DNA from: Arenicola marina
Taxonomy: Eukaryota; Annelida; Polychaeta; Arenicolidae
Direction of reading: 5' to 3'
Length of the DNA: 64,000 nucleotides
NCBI GenBank assembly: GCA_964019135.1
Contig: OZ025249.1
Location: forward strand, 31,447,759 to 31,511,758
Positions 36,101 through 47,573 of the stretch are shown piece by piece. Every line of letters starts with the position of its first letter. Position 1 is the stretch's first letter. A program made the position numbers and the translations under genes. The notes under the pieces were generated by a model. That model saw only the letters and a program-made list of their open reading frames with translations, was not told the DNA's origin and did not search any database.

Positions 36101-39100
36101 TTGGTGATTATCATGGATTCAATCGTCTTGGTTAAAGGCTCGTGTCTAGTGCTACTTGAGGCAACTTCAAATAATGTATATGACTCGTATACCACAACGC
36201 TGTGATAGTTTAAAGCAAATCAAGAATTGTGGCTGTTGATATTACCCATCTGAAGTCTTTGCCATCAAATTTTCGTGCTGAAGTGAAAAGTACGGTCCTG
36301 GCCGGCATGTTGAGACCCATAGCAAATGTCTCGGTGGCGAACAAAGCCTGGAATTGCAGAAATACATCACGACATGAGCCAGAGAGAAAAACTTTGTTAT
36401 GTTCATTCTAGAGATTAAAACCTACATATTTACTGCTGATAGAGGTTACGATAGCTAGCTATTTACACATTAAAGTACATTGTTTATACTTCGTCCATGC
36501 ATTTTTTCTCAATTTCACAAGATTACAAATCACTGATCCATACCTTGATCAGTCCTTCTGAGAACAAGATCTCGATGGTTTCTTTAAGAATGGGTAACAG
36601 CCCAGAGTGATGAATGCCGACACCCTTCTTCAACAATGGAAGAACATTCTCCACCTGTAGAGGGGGGTGGGGGGGAAGTAGTATGGATTCATTTGAGAGC
36701 TTGTTCCTATAATATGTACTAATTAAATGTTTTAAAAAAGTATCATTATTTGTATTATTTGGCTGAACAATGCAGCGAATACTCAAATACATATTCGTAC
36801 TATGCTTCGTCATGCATTTTCAGAAAGCATTACATTCAAGCTTGTGTGCACACACGGTTTCAACGATGAAGGCAAGTTAAGAGCTTTAAAAACAAAAAAA
36901 GGCTAACCTGGGGCAATTTCTTGTCTTCGTCTGTCAGGGAGTCAATGGCGTTATCGAACACTTCCATCACTAGTTTCTTCTCCTCCTCTGAAGACAGTAA
37001 AATCAAGTGGTAACTCAACAGTCAACCGATCTTCTACCATTTAGGTATTCAATATATAAATATAAAGATACCAAAAATCGTAACATCTTACGGACGTACA
37101 ACTTGTCATCTCGGTAAAACGTATTTGACCTCTCACGATTCATGTTAGAACTTCCATATACTCTATAAATTAAGGGAAAGCAAGATCTTTCCACTGCAGT
37201 ATGATAATTCCGTCGATGAACGCTAATCATAGCATGCAGTGTAGTTATGACACGCATGTTAACGAGCAACACATTATGAAAAAGTAGCTAAGATTTGTAC
37301 CTGAGTTAAAATCCAGCTTGGTCATCTGCATCGCATAAGACTCGCAATCTTTACGACTGAAGCTGAACACAATAACAGGAGCGAGGTTTCTTTCCATAAT
37401 CATCTTGACGATCTTGAAACAATTGGATTCCCCTGTAAATAAAGAAACCATGCACAGTTGGACTAAAGTGGTTGACCAAAAAGCAACAACATACAAGCCT
37501 ATTCCAGGGTTTGACTAATAGCCCTTTGGCTTTTTGAAGACGCAGAGATTACAAGTCTCATCGAATGTGCAGGGTTATATTTAAAATGTCATATGAAGTT
37601 ATGAACTAGTGACATAACTTTGCATTTTGCCCTGAAAATAGTTGCTATTACCACCCATGGAATATATGTATTAAATGCTTGTAAAAGGATACGCTAAAAT
37701 CGTTTACTGCTAAACCAATGCCTGAAAATCTCTTAGTTTGGCATGCATCACAAAATATTTTTCATTGAATCTCTATTAAATGTTTATGTTCAAGCCAAGG
37801 GTATTTGGCAGTAGGGAGTACCTTTGAAGCCGCCTTTACGACCCTTTGAGTCGCCCTTTCCGGCCCCTCCCGCGTCCTTCAACACTGACATCGCCGTGTT
37901 GAAATTTTCCTCTCGGAAGTCACCCTTAACATACAAGAGGCGTGTTATTAAATACTATGAAACACAATCAAATGAATAAAGAAATACTGTTAAAATATAT
38001 TTTAAAATAACCATCTCCTAAACTAGCTTGAACTATAACGGATGTCTGCATATTTTATTATAAAAGTTGCTAATAATAACATTAAAAATACCAAGCATAT
38101 GCAGCGAGAAGAATCAACGCTATAATGGCTGGATTTTCCAGTAAATGCATTTCTATGGAATGCAATTGCGGACTGAGTTATGGACTGAAACAGAGGTTTC
38201 GACTAACGTTTTCGTCCACCACGAGGTGTATGCCGTCACCGCCTGCTGGGAAGATGTAGTGTTGGAGAGGGGTGGGGCGGTATTCCGTGTAAACCACGTG
38301 ACAGGGCTGTAACAAAAGCAATACAAATCATGCGATTGGCCAATTACACTCAAAAGAAGCCTCCCCGGCATACTGTCAAGTTCCCAGTTTCTGACTGTTA
38401 TATGGAATGTTCTGATAGCATAAGATAATTAAATATATCGGTACTCGGTTTGCAGAAAATATGTGATCACCTGTTTGTGTAAGTAACTGATCCACTCAGC
38501 AAACTGCCGAGCGTTTGGGATGGTAGCAGACAGAAAGACGTAATGAACATTGTCAGGTAGCAAGATGATTGTTTCTTCCCACACAACACCTCGTTCTGAA
38601 AACAAGACACCATCATCGTTTACATTTGCACTCCAGGAGATCATGACTTAACATCCATAAATATCAATTTAACATACTTACTATCAGAGACGATATTTGG
38701 AGCATCCAAATAAGTAAACGTTTATTATGTTATATCATTGATTTAAATTCTGGAACAAATTGAAGAATATCTTGATCACAGTCCTGGACAATTTCTAGAC
38801 AAAACGATAACAATCAACTACGGTACTGGTAATTGTTAATTATCACGATTTCTCGGAATAAATAACAAGTAATTGGGCCTAACAAAATCCACAAAAGAGC
38901 AATGCTGTTGTTTACCTTTATCTCTCATGTAATGAATTTCATCAAACACTACCCAAGCCACCTCACGCATCACTTCACTTCCTCTGTACAACATGCTTCT
39001 CAGAATCTGAAACAAGCAAACCATGGGAATTAAACACGTAAGGTATTTATATTGCCCAAGAGTTATGAATACATGTTGTTCGATTGCAGCTTGGTTGGTT

Positions 39101-42100
39101 GGTTATTCAGGACGCTTTAACCACTTTTGGTCATATCGCGTCAATGGGAGAAGGAAGGGAGGGTGGAGCCATGTCCCCGGGGGTAACCCCTTACTCTTTA
39201 CGAAGAAAGGTATGGGATCTTTATCCTGCGACCACACAGACATGGCCACAGCAGGGCTCGAACCACCGACCCACATGCCGCAAGGCTCTCAGGTGACCAG
39301 AGCACTCAGTGCGAGCGCTCTAGCCCACTGAGCTGTCGCACCAGCCCCTGTTCGATTGCAGGAAGAAGTACTCAGCAAAACTAATAAAATAATTTCAAAC
39401 ACATTCATCATTGTAGTATGGTGCAAACCCATAGAGCAGGACCAATACTATGATTGTGACACTCTTCTAAAAAATCACTTACCTCGGTCGTCATGACTAA
39501 GCAGGAAGCCGTGGGATTAATGGTTACATCTCCAGTCATAAGTCCAACATCGTGAAACTCCTCAAACAGTTCTCTGTACTTTTGGTTGCTGAGGGCCTTA
39601 ATTGGGGTAGTGTATATCACCCTCTGCTTATTTTGTAATGACATAGCTATGGCATACCTGCAAAAAATATGACATACATATTTTTAATACTTGCCATAAA
39701 GCATCGGAAATTTATCAAATAAGATCAACGGTTAAATCAATAATTACGAATAAATATTTAAAGAATATGGATGAAGAACACTTTATATCATTTGCAGTCA
39801 AAAGATCAGTAGCTGCAAACAAACATATCTACCGGTAGCAAACTACCAACCAACCGCAGACTCCTGCCACCTTTTATTTTTATTCATTTCCTGCATTGAT
39901 ATGTCAATTCTTCCTTTCACATTTCATTATTGTACATGAATAGGTCAATTATTTTCCATTACCTGACGTTATATTATGACCTGTACCGGTAATATTTGTT
40001 CTTTATCACACAATTTGGTGGATACTATAATGAGGGACAGATCTTGCCATGTTGCATATGTGGTGGTACTTACTCAGCCACAACAGTCTTGCCAGCAGAG
40101 GTGTGAGCGGACACAAGGACAGACTGGTGGTTCTCCAGACACAACAAGGCCTGCTTTTGGAAAGGATCCAGGATGAAAGGGTATTCTTTGGCTGGCTTTC
40201 CTGTCACAGCTTTCAAAGGCTCAAACTCATGACCAGGCGGGATGGCAACCTGCATGAACATAATGTAGGATACCTATATACCTTGTCTACTTTAGGGTAG
40301 CCTGTACCAAGAACACAAAAAAAACTGGCAATTGGTTTTCCAATACTTTATCAACAAGCTATCACAAATTGGCCTTATTTTCCCATGTTGCCCTTATTCC
40401 TATGATATGAACAATTGCAAAAAACTTGGGATGTGTATAACAGCCAGTATATTTCACATTTATATAACACATGCTATAGGTAATTACAATGTAATTAAAT
40501 ATACCTCATGTGTACAAGCCTCAAGGGTGTCCAGCTTGTGAACTTGAATCCTAGGCATTGCTTCTGCCAGGCTGGAAAGTTATTAGTGGCATGCATTTAA
40601 AGATGTGATGCTAACTTACAAGGATAAAACATTAAATATACCAATACACTTGATGTAAAACTTCTGAAATGGACTATTCCATCAGCTTTAAAATATGCCA
40701 AAACTGCAATGAGATATTTAATTTTAACTGAACTTATTATGCAAAGGTATAAACGAAACATACTTCAATTCTTCTGCCACGGATGCCTTCATCTTTTTGG
40801 ATGGTTCTGTAATCTCATGACCATCACCACCACTATTTCTCTTCAGACCAGCTAATTTGGCCATCAGCTGTTCTGTTTTCTTCCTGAAAGCATCATTGAT
40901 ATCGTTAAGCAGTACAGCAGCAGAAGAATAGATAAAGCTGTACAGAGCTGAAAACACTTCCATATTAAAAAATACCAGCCCTGCAAGGCCCAACTTTTTA
41001 ACCAATTTAATATATTTTTTTAAACCAATAAAGGCATGCTCCAGTATGAAATAACTAGTAGAAAATAATATATTAGAGCTCATAAGGTAAGGAAATAATA
41101 ACTTCTTGGGTCAGGTATTTATAATAGAATTCTATTAATATAAATGGACCTTCTGACAATTCCAGCTACTAGCAGAGATCACTCATTCTATAGTGTTAAC
41201 CAAGGGGTCTTTTATGTATGATGACTGAACTATACAATGGCCTAAGCATTTAAGTAGAATGGAGTGGGGAATGAGGTAAATAGGTGGTATAGGGTGGGAA
41301 GGGATGTCAACTATGTACTACAGTGATTTATCTGTCCATGCTTCACTGATTGGGAATTAATTATTCATAGAATTTTCAGCAAAGGCGGGCTCAGGTTTTT
41401 AGCTGCCAGGCCTAGCCCTTGACAGTAAGAAGAAACTCAAATATCTAGATAATAAATAAAAATCAATTATATATATATATATATGCCTTCTTTGAACCTC
41501 TCTTTAAATGTCATTATTATTGACAAAATGTCAATATAACTGAGGAGGCGTAAGTTAACAATGAGATACCATGGCTAAATGAGCTCACAGTACAAACATT
41601 TGACTGAAAATATAGATTTATGCAGTTATCTTGCCTGAATTAGTGCATGCCATGCTTTGATTCATATCAAGAAAGAAATGTTTTTCAAAATAAGGCTGAC
41701 AAGTGACGGTTTTAGTCAAGATAAGAAAATAGATTTCTTGAACAGCGACCAAGTGCAATGAGTTTAGATGTTGTCTATTGCCAACTGTCGTATGACAGCA
41801 ACATCTTTTTCCTATATTAATAATTGATTTGATACACTGCAGTTATTTTTAATACAGAAATGTATAGAAATCTAAACTGTAGACCTCTTCAAGGACAACC
41901 ACCCTCCCATTTATTTAGAAATTTTGCACTTGTCCAGCAAGCACTTGTCCTGTCAGACATGTACAGGGAAGTGTTCACTTCCACAGCCAAAATAACTCTT
42001 TCCGAATGTAATGAATGTTAATGTCAGGCAGTGCTGGGTCAATTTATTTCATGTCATTTATTCAAAAAAAGTAAGAAACTTACCCAGACATCTCTGTATT

Positions 42101-42217
42101 TTTCGCATTGCTGACTTCTTTGCTTGCTTTCTCAGGCTGAGCCGATCCGGCTCCATCGCCAACTTTGTCGCCAGTTCCTCCGTCGAATACGGTAAACAGG
42201 TCTTCAGATTCGAACAT
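30187..42217 (-). CDS. MTREX: Exosome RNA helicase MTR4 (MTREX / SKIV2L2)
   Basis: Twenty-six exons join in phase to 1037 residues (human about 1042). First exon 42217-42084, last 30239-30187; others: 40883-40764, 40571-40505, 40249-40074, 39657-39483, 39006-38916, 38595-38471, 38306-38208, 37924-37822, 37432-37301, 36987-36908, 36654-36544, 36347-36246, 36029-35904, 35496-35346, 35024-34852, 34206-34135, 33819-33691, 33196-33086, 32666-32574, 32420-32325, 32148-31985, 31602-31440, 31177-31015, 30643-30539. The product is a nuclear DExH RNA helicase that feeds RNA to the exosome. The N terminus DLFTVFDG resembles the RRP6-binding region. RecA1 has AHTSAGKT (about 155-162), DEIH (about 246-249) and SATIPNA; RecA2 has [10 protein letters not shown] (about 513-522). 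The arch/KOW insertion and the DSHCT bundle ([25 protein letters not shown]) follow. The penultimate exon uses a GC donor. Confidence 0.97.
30537..30538 (-). other. Non-canonical GC splice donor of the last MTREX intron
   Basis: The exon ends ...TTC TCT GAA G and is followed by GCGCGT, not GT. The next exon (30239-30187) begins after TTTCTTTCAG with GA ATC CAA, restoring the conserved tail [14 protein letters not shown] four bases further (GCGC|GT) would break the frame. Confidence 0.75.
32868..33040 (+). mobile_element. tRNA-like SINE fragment in an MTREX intron
   Basis: Contains a clear B-box-like phrase GTGGGTTCGAACCCCACTCG, followed by AT-poor body sequence. The A-box region is degenerate. 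Probably a retroposon relic rather than a tRNA gene, since no cloverleaf is seen. Confidence 0.45.
33353..33377. repeat. (TTTGA)n microsatellite
   Basis: Five tandem TTTGA-type pentamers in an MTREX intron, followed by GGGGCTAAACGGCACTTTCA. This could be the tail and edge of a retroposon. Confidence 0.6.
39090..39348 (-). mobile_element. tRNA-derived SINE, family 1, with intact target-site duplication
   Basis: Inserted in the MTREX intron between exons 39657-39483 and 39006-38916. On the minus strand it runs from GGGGCTGGTGCGACAGCTCA (A-box head), through a B-box-like GGTGGTTCGAGCCCTG and the GGGGACATGGCTCCACCC core, to the CCAACCAACCAAG tail. The 13-mer TGTTCGATTGCAG flanks both sides exactly (39077-39089 and 39349-39361), marking target-primed insertion and a fairly recent date. 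Confidence 0.93.
41590..41815. mobile_element. MITE-like repeat, family B copy 2
   Basis: Diverged counterpart of 26950-27240 in MTREX intron 1, with the same block order from TTTATGCAGT to GCCAACTGTC. The 16-bp hairpin of copy 1 is lost. Confidence 0.6.
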
Positions 42218-42766
42218 ATTATCGCTCAGGTAGTGCTTATTTAGGCGATGAAAATGTCAAGTTTCAAAGTTAATCTTACTTCAACTAAGTCTTCGCATGT
42301 AGAATATAACAGGTATTGCCATATACGAAGATCAAGACGTATGTCTGTTAAATAATATACCAAAATAAATATTTCTTATAGGAAAATCGAGCCGAGAAAA
42401 GAGGAAAACATCAACACATGTGGTCTGACTCGAAATAACTTCTAGCAGGCATAAATTTATATGCTCCGCGAAATGGAACAGATCTTGGGTGGCGGCTGTA
42501 CGATACATGTAATTATTAGTATGTACCGATTTATATAATTTACATTTGAACGTTTTCATATTTCCTTTTCCCAGTGGCACCACTGGATTGAATCTGAATT
42601 ACTTTATAACAGATAGTAAATAATAAAATATATTAAACCAAGTAAGCTTCGATAGTGTGCCTCTAACGCCGGAGGCCGTGGCAAGTATCCATGGATTCTT
42701 TTATTTTTTAACGAGCCTTTTCAGTTTCGGTGTAAGTCCAACCCTCAAACGTAGCACATGAAATTA

Positions 42767-43015
42767 TAATTAAAGCGTCTTACTATATAAATTAATTAAA
42801 GCGTCTTACTATATAAATTAATTGAAGCGTCTTAGTATATAAATTAATTAAAGCGTTAATTATAGTAAATTAATTAAAGCGTTAGTCATAGTAAATTAAT
42901 TAAAGCGTCAGAATCATTTTAAATTAATTAAAGCGTCAGAGTCAGATATAATTAATTAAGGCGTCAGAGTCAATTTAAATTAATTAAAGCGTCCCCTAAT
43001 TAAATAACCTAAAGT
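42767..43015. repeat. ~30-bp AT-rich tandem array upstream of MTREX
   Basis: About eight units share AAATTAATTAAAGCGTC followed by a variable 10-13 bp (for example TTACTATAT or AGAGTCAGAT). The array begins about 550 bp upstream of the MTREX start codon, so it lies in the MTREX-SPICE1 divergent intergenic region. Confidence 0.88.
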
Positions 43016-43311
43016 GTCTTTTTAGAAGGTGTAGACATCAACATAATTAATGCTTCTATACCTCTGATTTTTCGAAATATTCAATAGGCCTTAACTTGAT
43101 TACTTAGAATATGGCTGACGCGTATAATTGCTCCTGAGTATTGAATTTTCTGCAACCCCACAAATCTAAGATTAGACAACAAATTAAAACAAGATATCAG
43201 TGAGACACTGATAGGGTATTGGCGAAAAAGACCGATCAGGTTGTCAAGTCTATAACATTTTTCTTGACAATTTTTCATAATCATCAAAGTTTGGTTTGTG
43301 TCACATCTATA

Positions 43312-43437
43312 TATGTGTGTAATGAATTTAATTGTTTATGTGTGTGATGAATTTAATTGTTTATGTGTGTGATGAATTTAATTGTTTATGTGTGTGATGA
43401 ATTTAATTGTTTATGTGTGTGATGAAATCAATTGTAG
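43312..43437. repeat. 25-bp tandem array
   Basis: Five units of TGTGTGATGAATTTAATTG plus TTTATG follow one another. Three are nearly identical and the two outer ones are diverged. Confidence 0.9.
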
Positions 43438-44001
43438 CTTCCCATACTTGATTAACTGAGCTACAACTCAAACCAAACCGTCTTGCTCACGTTGGCGAAA
43501 ATTCAATCCAAGATTTTCTAGATTGTGATGTAGGTCCAACTGGCGCGTCTGCTAATACACGATTTCGCAATTATACGCCATGTTGAAAAATTCGAGACTG
43601 GCGCAAAGAGTTATGGGAAATATTTTGGTGTTATCTTGACTTTTTCTATGGAGATCATTACCATATTTCCACGTATTGGCAAGGCATGTATAAAATTAAT
43701 GAGCATATCTAACTTACATTCAGATTACGTAACATTTCCCTTACATAGATGACACTATTTCATGTTTAAATGTCTACAAAATACGTTGTCAGGCGATGAC
43801 GCCATCTTGACATCTCGCAAAGACCAAAATAATACCCAGAATGCACTGCACATGCAGTGGCGCCTCACGGTGGATAATATTGACGAAAACATGATACATT
43901 CTATCCTTCTTGTATCGTTATTTAAAGTTAATAACATTTCAACCACGCCCCCCCCCCCCCCCCCCAATGTTCAGATTGTAGTCTGAGGCTTAGAATTACA
44001 A

Positions 44002-44165
44002 ATTATGATCAAAGATTTCTTTGAAATCGTGACAACCGTGAGAAGGACCGTTTTTTTCAGAGAAAATATGGGGTTTTTCCACCAAAAACATAAGGGGTGC
44101 TAATCTTCATCGAGAATTGAACGCACAACCCTGCCAGCAAACACCTACCAACTGCGCTATTGGGC
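44002..44165 (-). mobile_element. tRNA-derived SINE, family 2, copy 1
   Basis: On the minus strand: A-box-like ATAGCGCAGTTGGTAGGTG, B-box-like GGTTGTGCGTTCAATTC, then CCCATATTTTCTCT and a body shared with 49482-49675. Distinct from family 1. Confidence 0.7.
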
Positions 44166-44715
44166 TTCACATAGAATTTTCGCGTTTGAACCATGGTTTG
44201 AATACGCATATATGCCTAATTCTGACCGCAGGAAACATTTCGATCTACCCTAGCTGCACATCTGTGTTGGCAAAGGTGAAACATCAATTTTTGGTGCGTG
44301 TCTGTTTGGTCTATTCGGATTGCCCCGTCCATAGCTATAAACTAACAATACGTTGCTCGAATGTACATGAATATTAAGTTCCTAGGAAAGATACATCTAA
44401 ATGCACCACAAAGTACATATTTCACTACAAAAAACAGGTATGCCTCAGAAAAGACTTAAAGTGCCTATAGATATACAGCACTAAAATGTCCATAAATGTA
44501 CCCTACAAAAGTTATATTTCATTGTAAACAAAGTTGTAGAGGAAGTTTTTTAGAGGAAGTTTTTTCCACGGAACCCCTCCGACCATTCTAGGCTACATAC
44601 GTGCCCAACTCCCAGACTGATCAGCTGATCGATCTGCCAAAGACAACCTTCACAGACACGTACCGTTGTGTGCCCCCAGGATGACATCAAAACTTCCCAA
44701 TCGTTCTCTACTAAT

Positions 44716-45124
44716 TTAAGATTGCATATCGGGCTCTTTCCTGCCCAAACTAAAGAGGTCATAATACAAATAAAAATCAGTCCTTGAATCAGTCAAGATT
44801 TCTTTTGTCTATATACTCCACCGATGCCAGACTGCCAAATAGTGTCTCTCAGCTAGCCTTGTCAGTGATATCAATTAACCACAAGTTCCCATTTTAGTAG
44901 TAAATGTCGTCAGTGTGTGTGCTTCGCAATGCTTTGGTATAAGTGCCTCGACATCGCCGCGAGTTCTGTGGTTCCGGGATAGATATATACGTTTGCCACA
45001 TCACAGCCAAAACGGCGATGTTTATCAGGTTTCTGAATTTATAGAATTAAACATGCAATCGACTTTTCTGCAAATTTCGCCTGGGTTTAGTTTTGGCGGG
45101 AGAGAACTCGATGTGCAAATTTAA
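44716..45124. mobile_element. MITE with inverted termini, copy 2
   Basis: Matches 26411-26818 along its length (GTCCTTGAATCA, CCAGACTGCCAAATAGTGTC, GTTTATCAGGTTTCTGAATT) with more substitutions in the termini, so it is older or more decayed. It sits between MTREX and SPICE1. Confidence 0.85.
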
Positions 45125-46860
45125 TTATTGCTGTTTTTTTAACTTTACATGTAAATATCAGTCGGCTAACTTTATGTTCGGAATATTTTAGTTCTGAAGT
45201 AGTATCTTTTTACTATCCGCTCTATAGAAGCATATCTTCATCGAAAGAAGTGTCCGCCTTTTCAAGCATGACTGGATAAAAAGGACAACCAGATTGTGTA
45301 TAATAGCGCCCGCTCCCCTTGTGTAAACATTCAACCGCGTCCCATATCATATCGACTTGAAGCTTGAATGCTAAACAAAATTAATCAATGAACTCTTTTG
45401 GGCGAAATGTAATTTTAAAAGTTGCATCTTGGACCTAATATGCGGTAGATGTTTTGTCAAGATTCGGAACTTGAGAATTAAGTTTTGTTTACGTTTTGTT
45501 TTGTTTTTGAATTAACATTTTATATCAATAATATGTCATTCGCCTGCCGTAATTAAAATCTTATGTTGTCGCATGAACTTTTGCATGTTCTGACATGTTT
45601 TCAAGGTTTCTCTGTCAAATGGAAATAACTTCAAACTGTGTTTCAGAAATGTGATGATAATCTTGCGTAGTGATAAATTAATACACCTCACAATTGCAGT
45701 CAGCAGCTTGAATGCTTTGTTATAAATCTCTATCAAATGGTCATTTGATATTAATGTTAGCTTTGATGGCCTTTCCTGGATTTAGTAAGTTCAGGAATCA
45801 TTTTCCGTTACACATGAGCAGTGCAAGTGGAAACGGCGGTTTGTTTGGTCGGTCTGCAGTGCAAGTATTCTACTTCATACTGTACTTTATTACACAACTA
45901 AGCTTATCTGGTCACTTTGTGGTAATCGCAACCGGTGTGACACATACAAAAATTAACAAATGTATCTGTACAACCAAAACTTTTTATGTTATGCCTTAAT
46001 TAAAGTTATGAAGTAGGCTAGGGCTATTGGGCGCATTTCTTAGGACAAGTTTGGTAACCCGGTGTATCCCTGCGGTGAACTGAATACACACATTACGCAT
46101 CGGTTCACTGCCCGACACTTCTTTCACCTGGGCATGGGCTGATGGGTGCGCGTGCATCCATTTGGTTAGTTCAACAAATTAAATGCGGTCCGGTCCCAAC
46201 TTGGACCCGTGGCCACACAGAGTCTAGTGTGGCTAGACTACCATTCGGTATGCCAATGCGCCCCGTTCAAAACCGCATGGGACATTCGGGAGATGATAGC
46301 GGCTGATTGAAAGGTGATGAGAGTAGGTTGGTTCCAGTGCTCCTACTTGCACCGGATATGAATGGTGTGTGTATTTCATTGGAATAGGCATATCCCTATC
46401 GGCCCACCCGGAAGTTCCCTGTCATGTGTTGCAGGTCCCGGGCGGGATACCGAACCTGGCCCAAAGAAATGTGCCCATTAAGTCCCCCGTTGCTAGCCTG
46501 GTATATGCCCAAGTTGGCAGCAGGATGTTTCGGCTGCGGAACATTTTGACTGCAGTTGGGGTACAGGAGGTAAAGGGAGGGGGGGGGTTGGATTAGGAGC
46601 TAGCCCAAAGGCAAAGTCCTGTGCCACGCTGTGGCAGATTTTACGAACACAGTTCAGCCAACTACAGCGGGTGATTAGTCGGCTAAAGTTGCCATGTAAA
46701 AGATGGGCGAATTTAGTTGACTAAGCGCTGTAAATTATGTATGTAAAATGGGCCACAGTCAAGTTCATAAAGTGATGTGTCAGCCTATATATTCTACACA
46801 AATTTGCCTTGATCGCTCTGAAGTGAGAAAGCAATACCATGCAATTTTCATGATACAAAA
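45125..46860. other. Intergenic stretch between MTREX and SPICE1
   Basis: No recognisable exon. A hydrophobic 95-codon frame at 45712-45999 has no family I recognise and no splice or promoter support. The SPICE1 5'UTR exon and promoter should lie here or just downstream. Confidence 0.35.
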
Positions 46861-46925
46861 CTAGCCTGAAAACAAGACGTTACTGTTAGCAATGGACTAC
46901 AAGTAACATTTTGTTTTCAGGTTAG
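46861..46925. mobile_element. 65-bp hairpin mini-MITE
   Basis: CTAGCCTGAAAACAA at the left end is inverted at the right end as TTGTTTTCAGGTTAG (14 of 15 match). The interior also has inverted GTTACT / AGTAAC. It resembles an extremely short foldback transposon. Confidence 0.65.
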
Positions 46926-47573
46926 ATACCAAACTTATATTTATCTGTTTATACCTGTGTGCTGCAATAATTTTCCTTTTTATGATACAAATAATATTTC
47001 TTGATGCTAACACTCCATTGGAAGCATGCACACTTTCGCAAACATTCTAAAGCACATGTCATAAAACAATGTAGTTGCCATGGCACTGAACATGCTAGAT
47101 AAGCTTACACTGGCTAGGAAGATGCCATGGCAATTAACTATAGAGCCTGTCATTGCCTGTGATTTAGTCTATTTGTGAGTGTCCGCATAAACTTTCAGAA
47201 TTGTCATAATATCAGAGTTTCTGTTGCCTTTCCTTCTATAGTCACTGCTGCTATGTGGGAGTACCGGTAGTATTGGAGGGCAGTTGCTAAATAGTTGGTC
47301 ACACTGTGTAGAGCTGGCATGTTGGGTGACTTGATGATAAGATGACAATAATTATGATCCACAACCAAGCAGACATACTTAACTGCAGTAAAAAATATTG
47401 AAATATAAACAGGGCCACCATCCATCAATGAGCTATCACCAGTCATGGTAATGATTTACCTGTTAGATCACTACATCAACTTATTTGGATTATAATCATT
47501 GATACTCTTCCTTGATGTAAGTTTCCTTTATTTTGCAGGTTTTTGTAAGCCATCTGACCTACAGCAGTAGACA

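Noticed and set aside
45712..45999. Hydrophobic 95-codon frame as a small membrane protein gene
   Set aside because: No family recognised, no splice or promoter evidence, and AT-rich surroundings produce such frames by chance.
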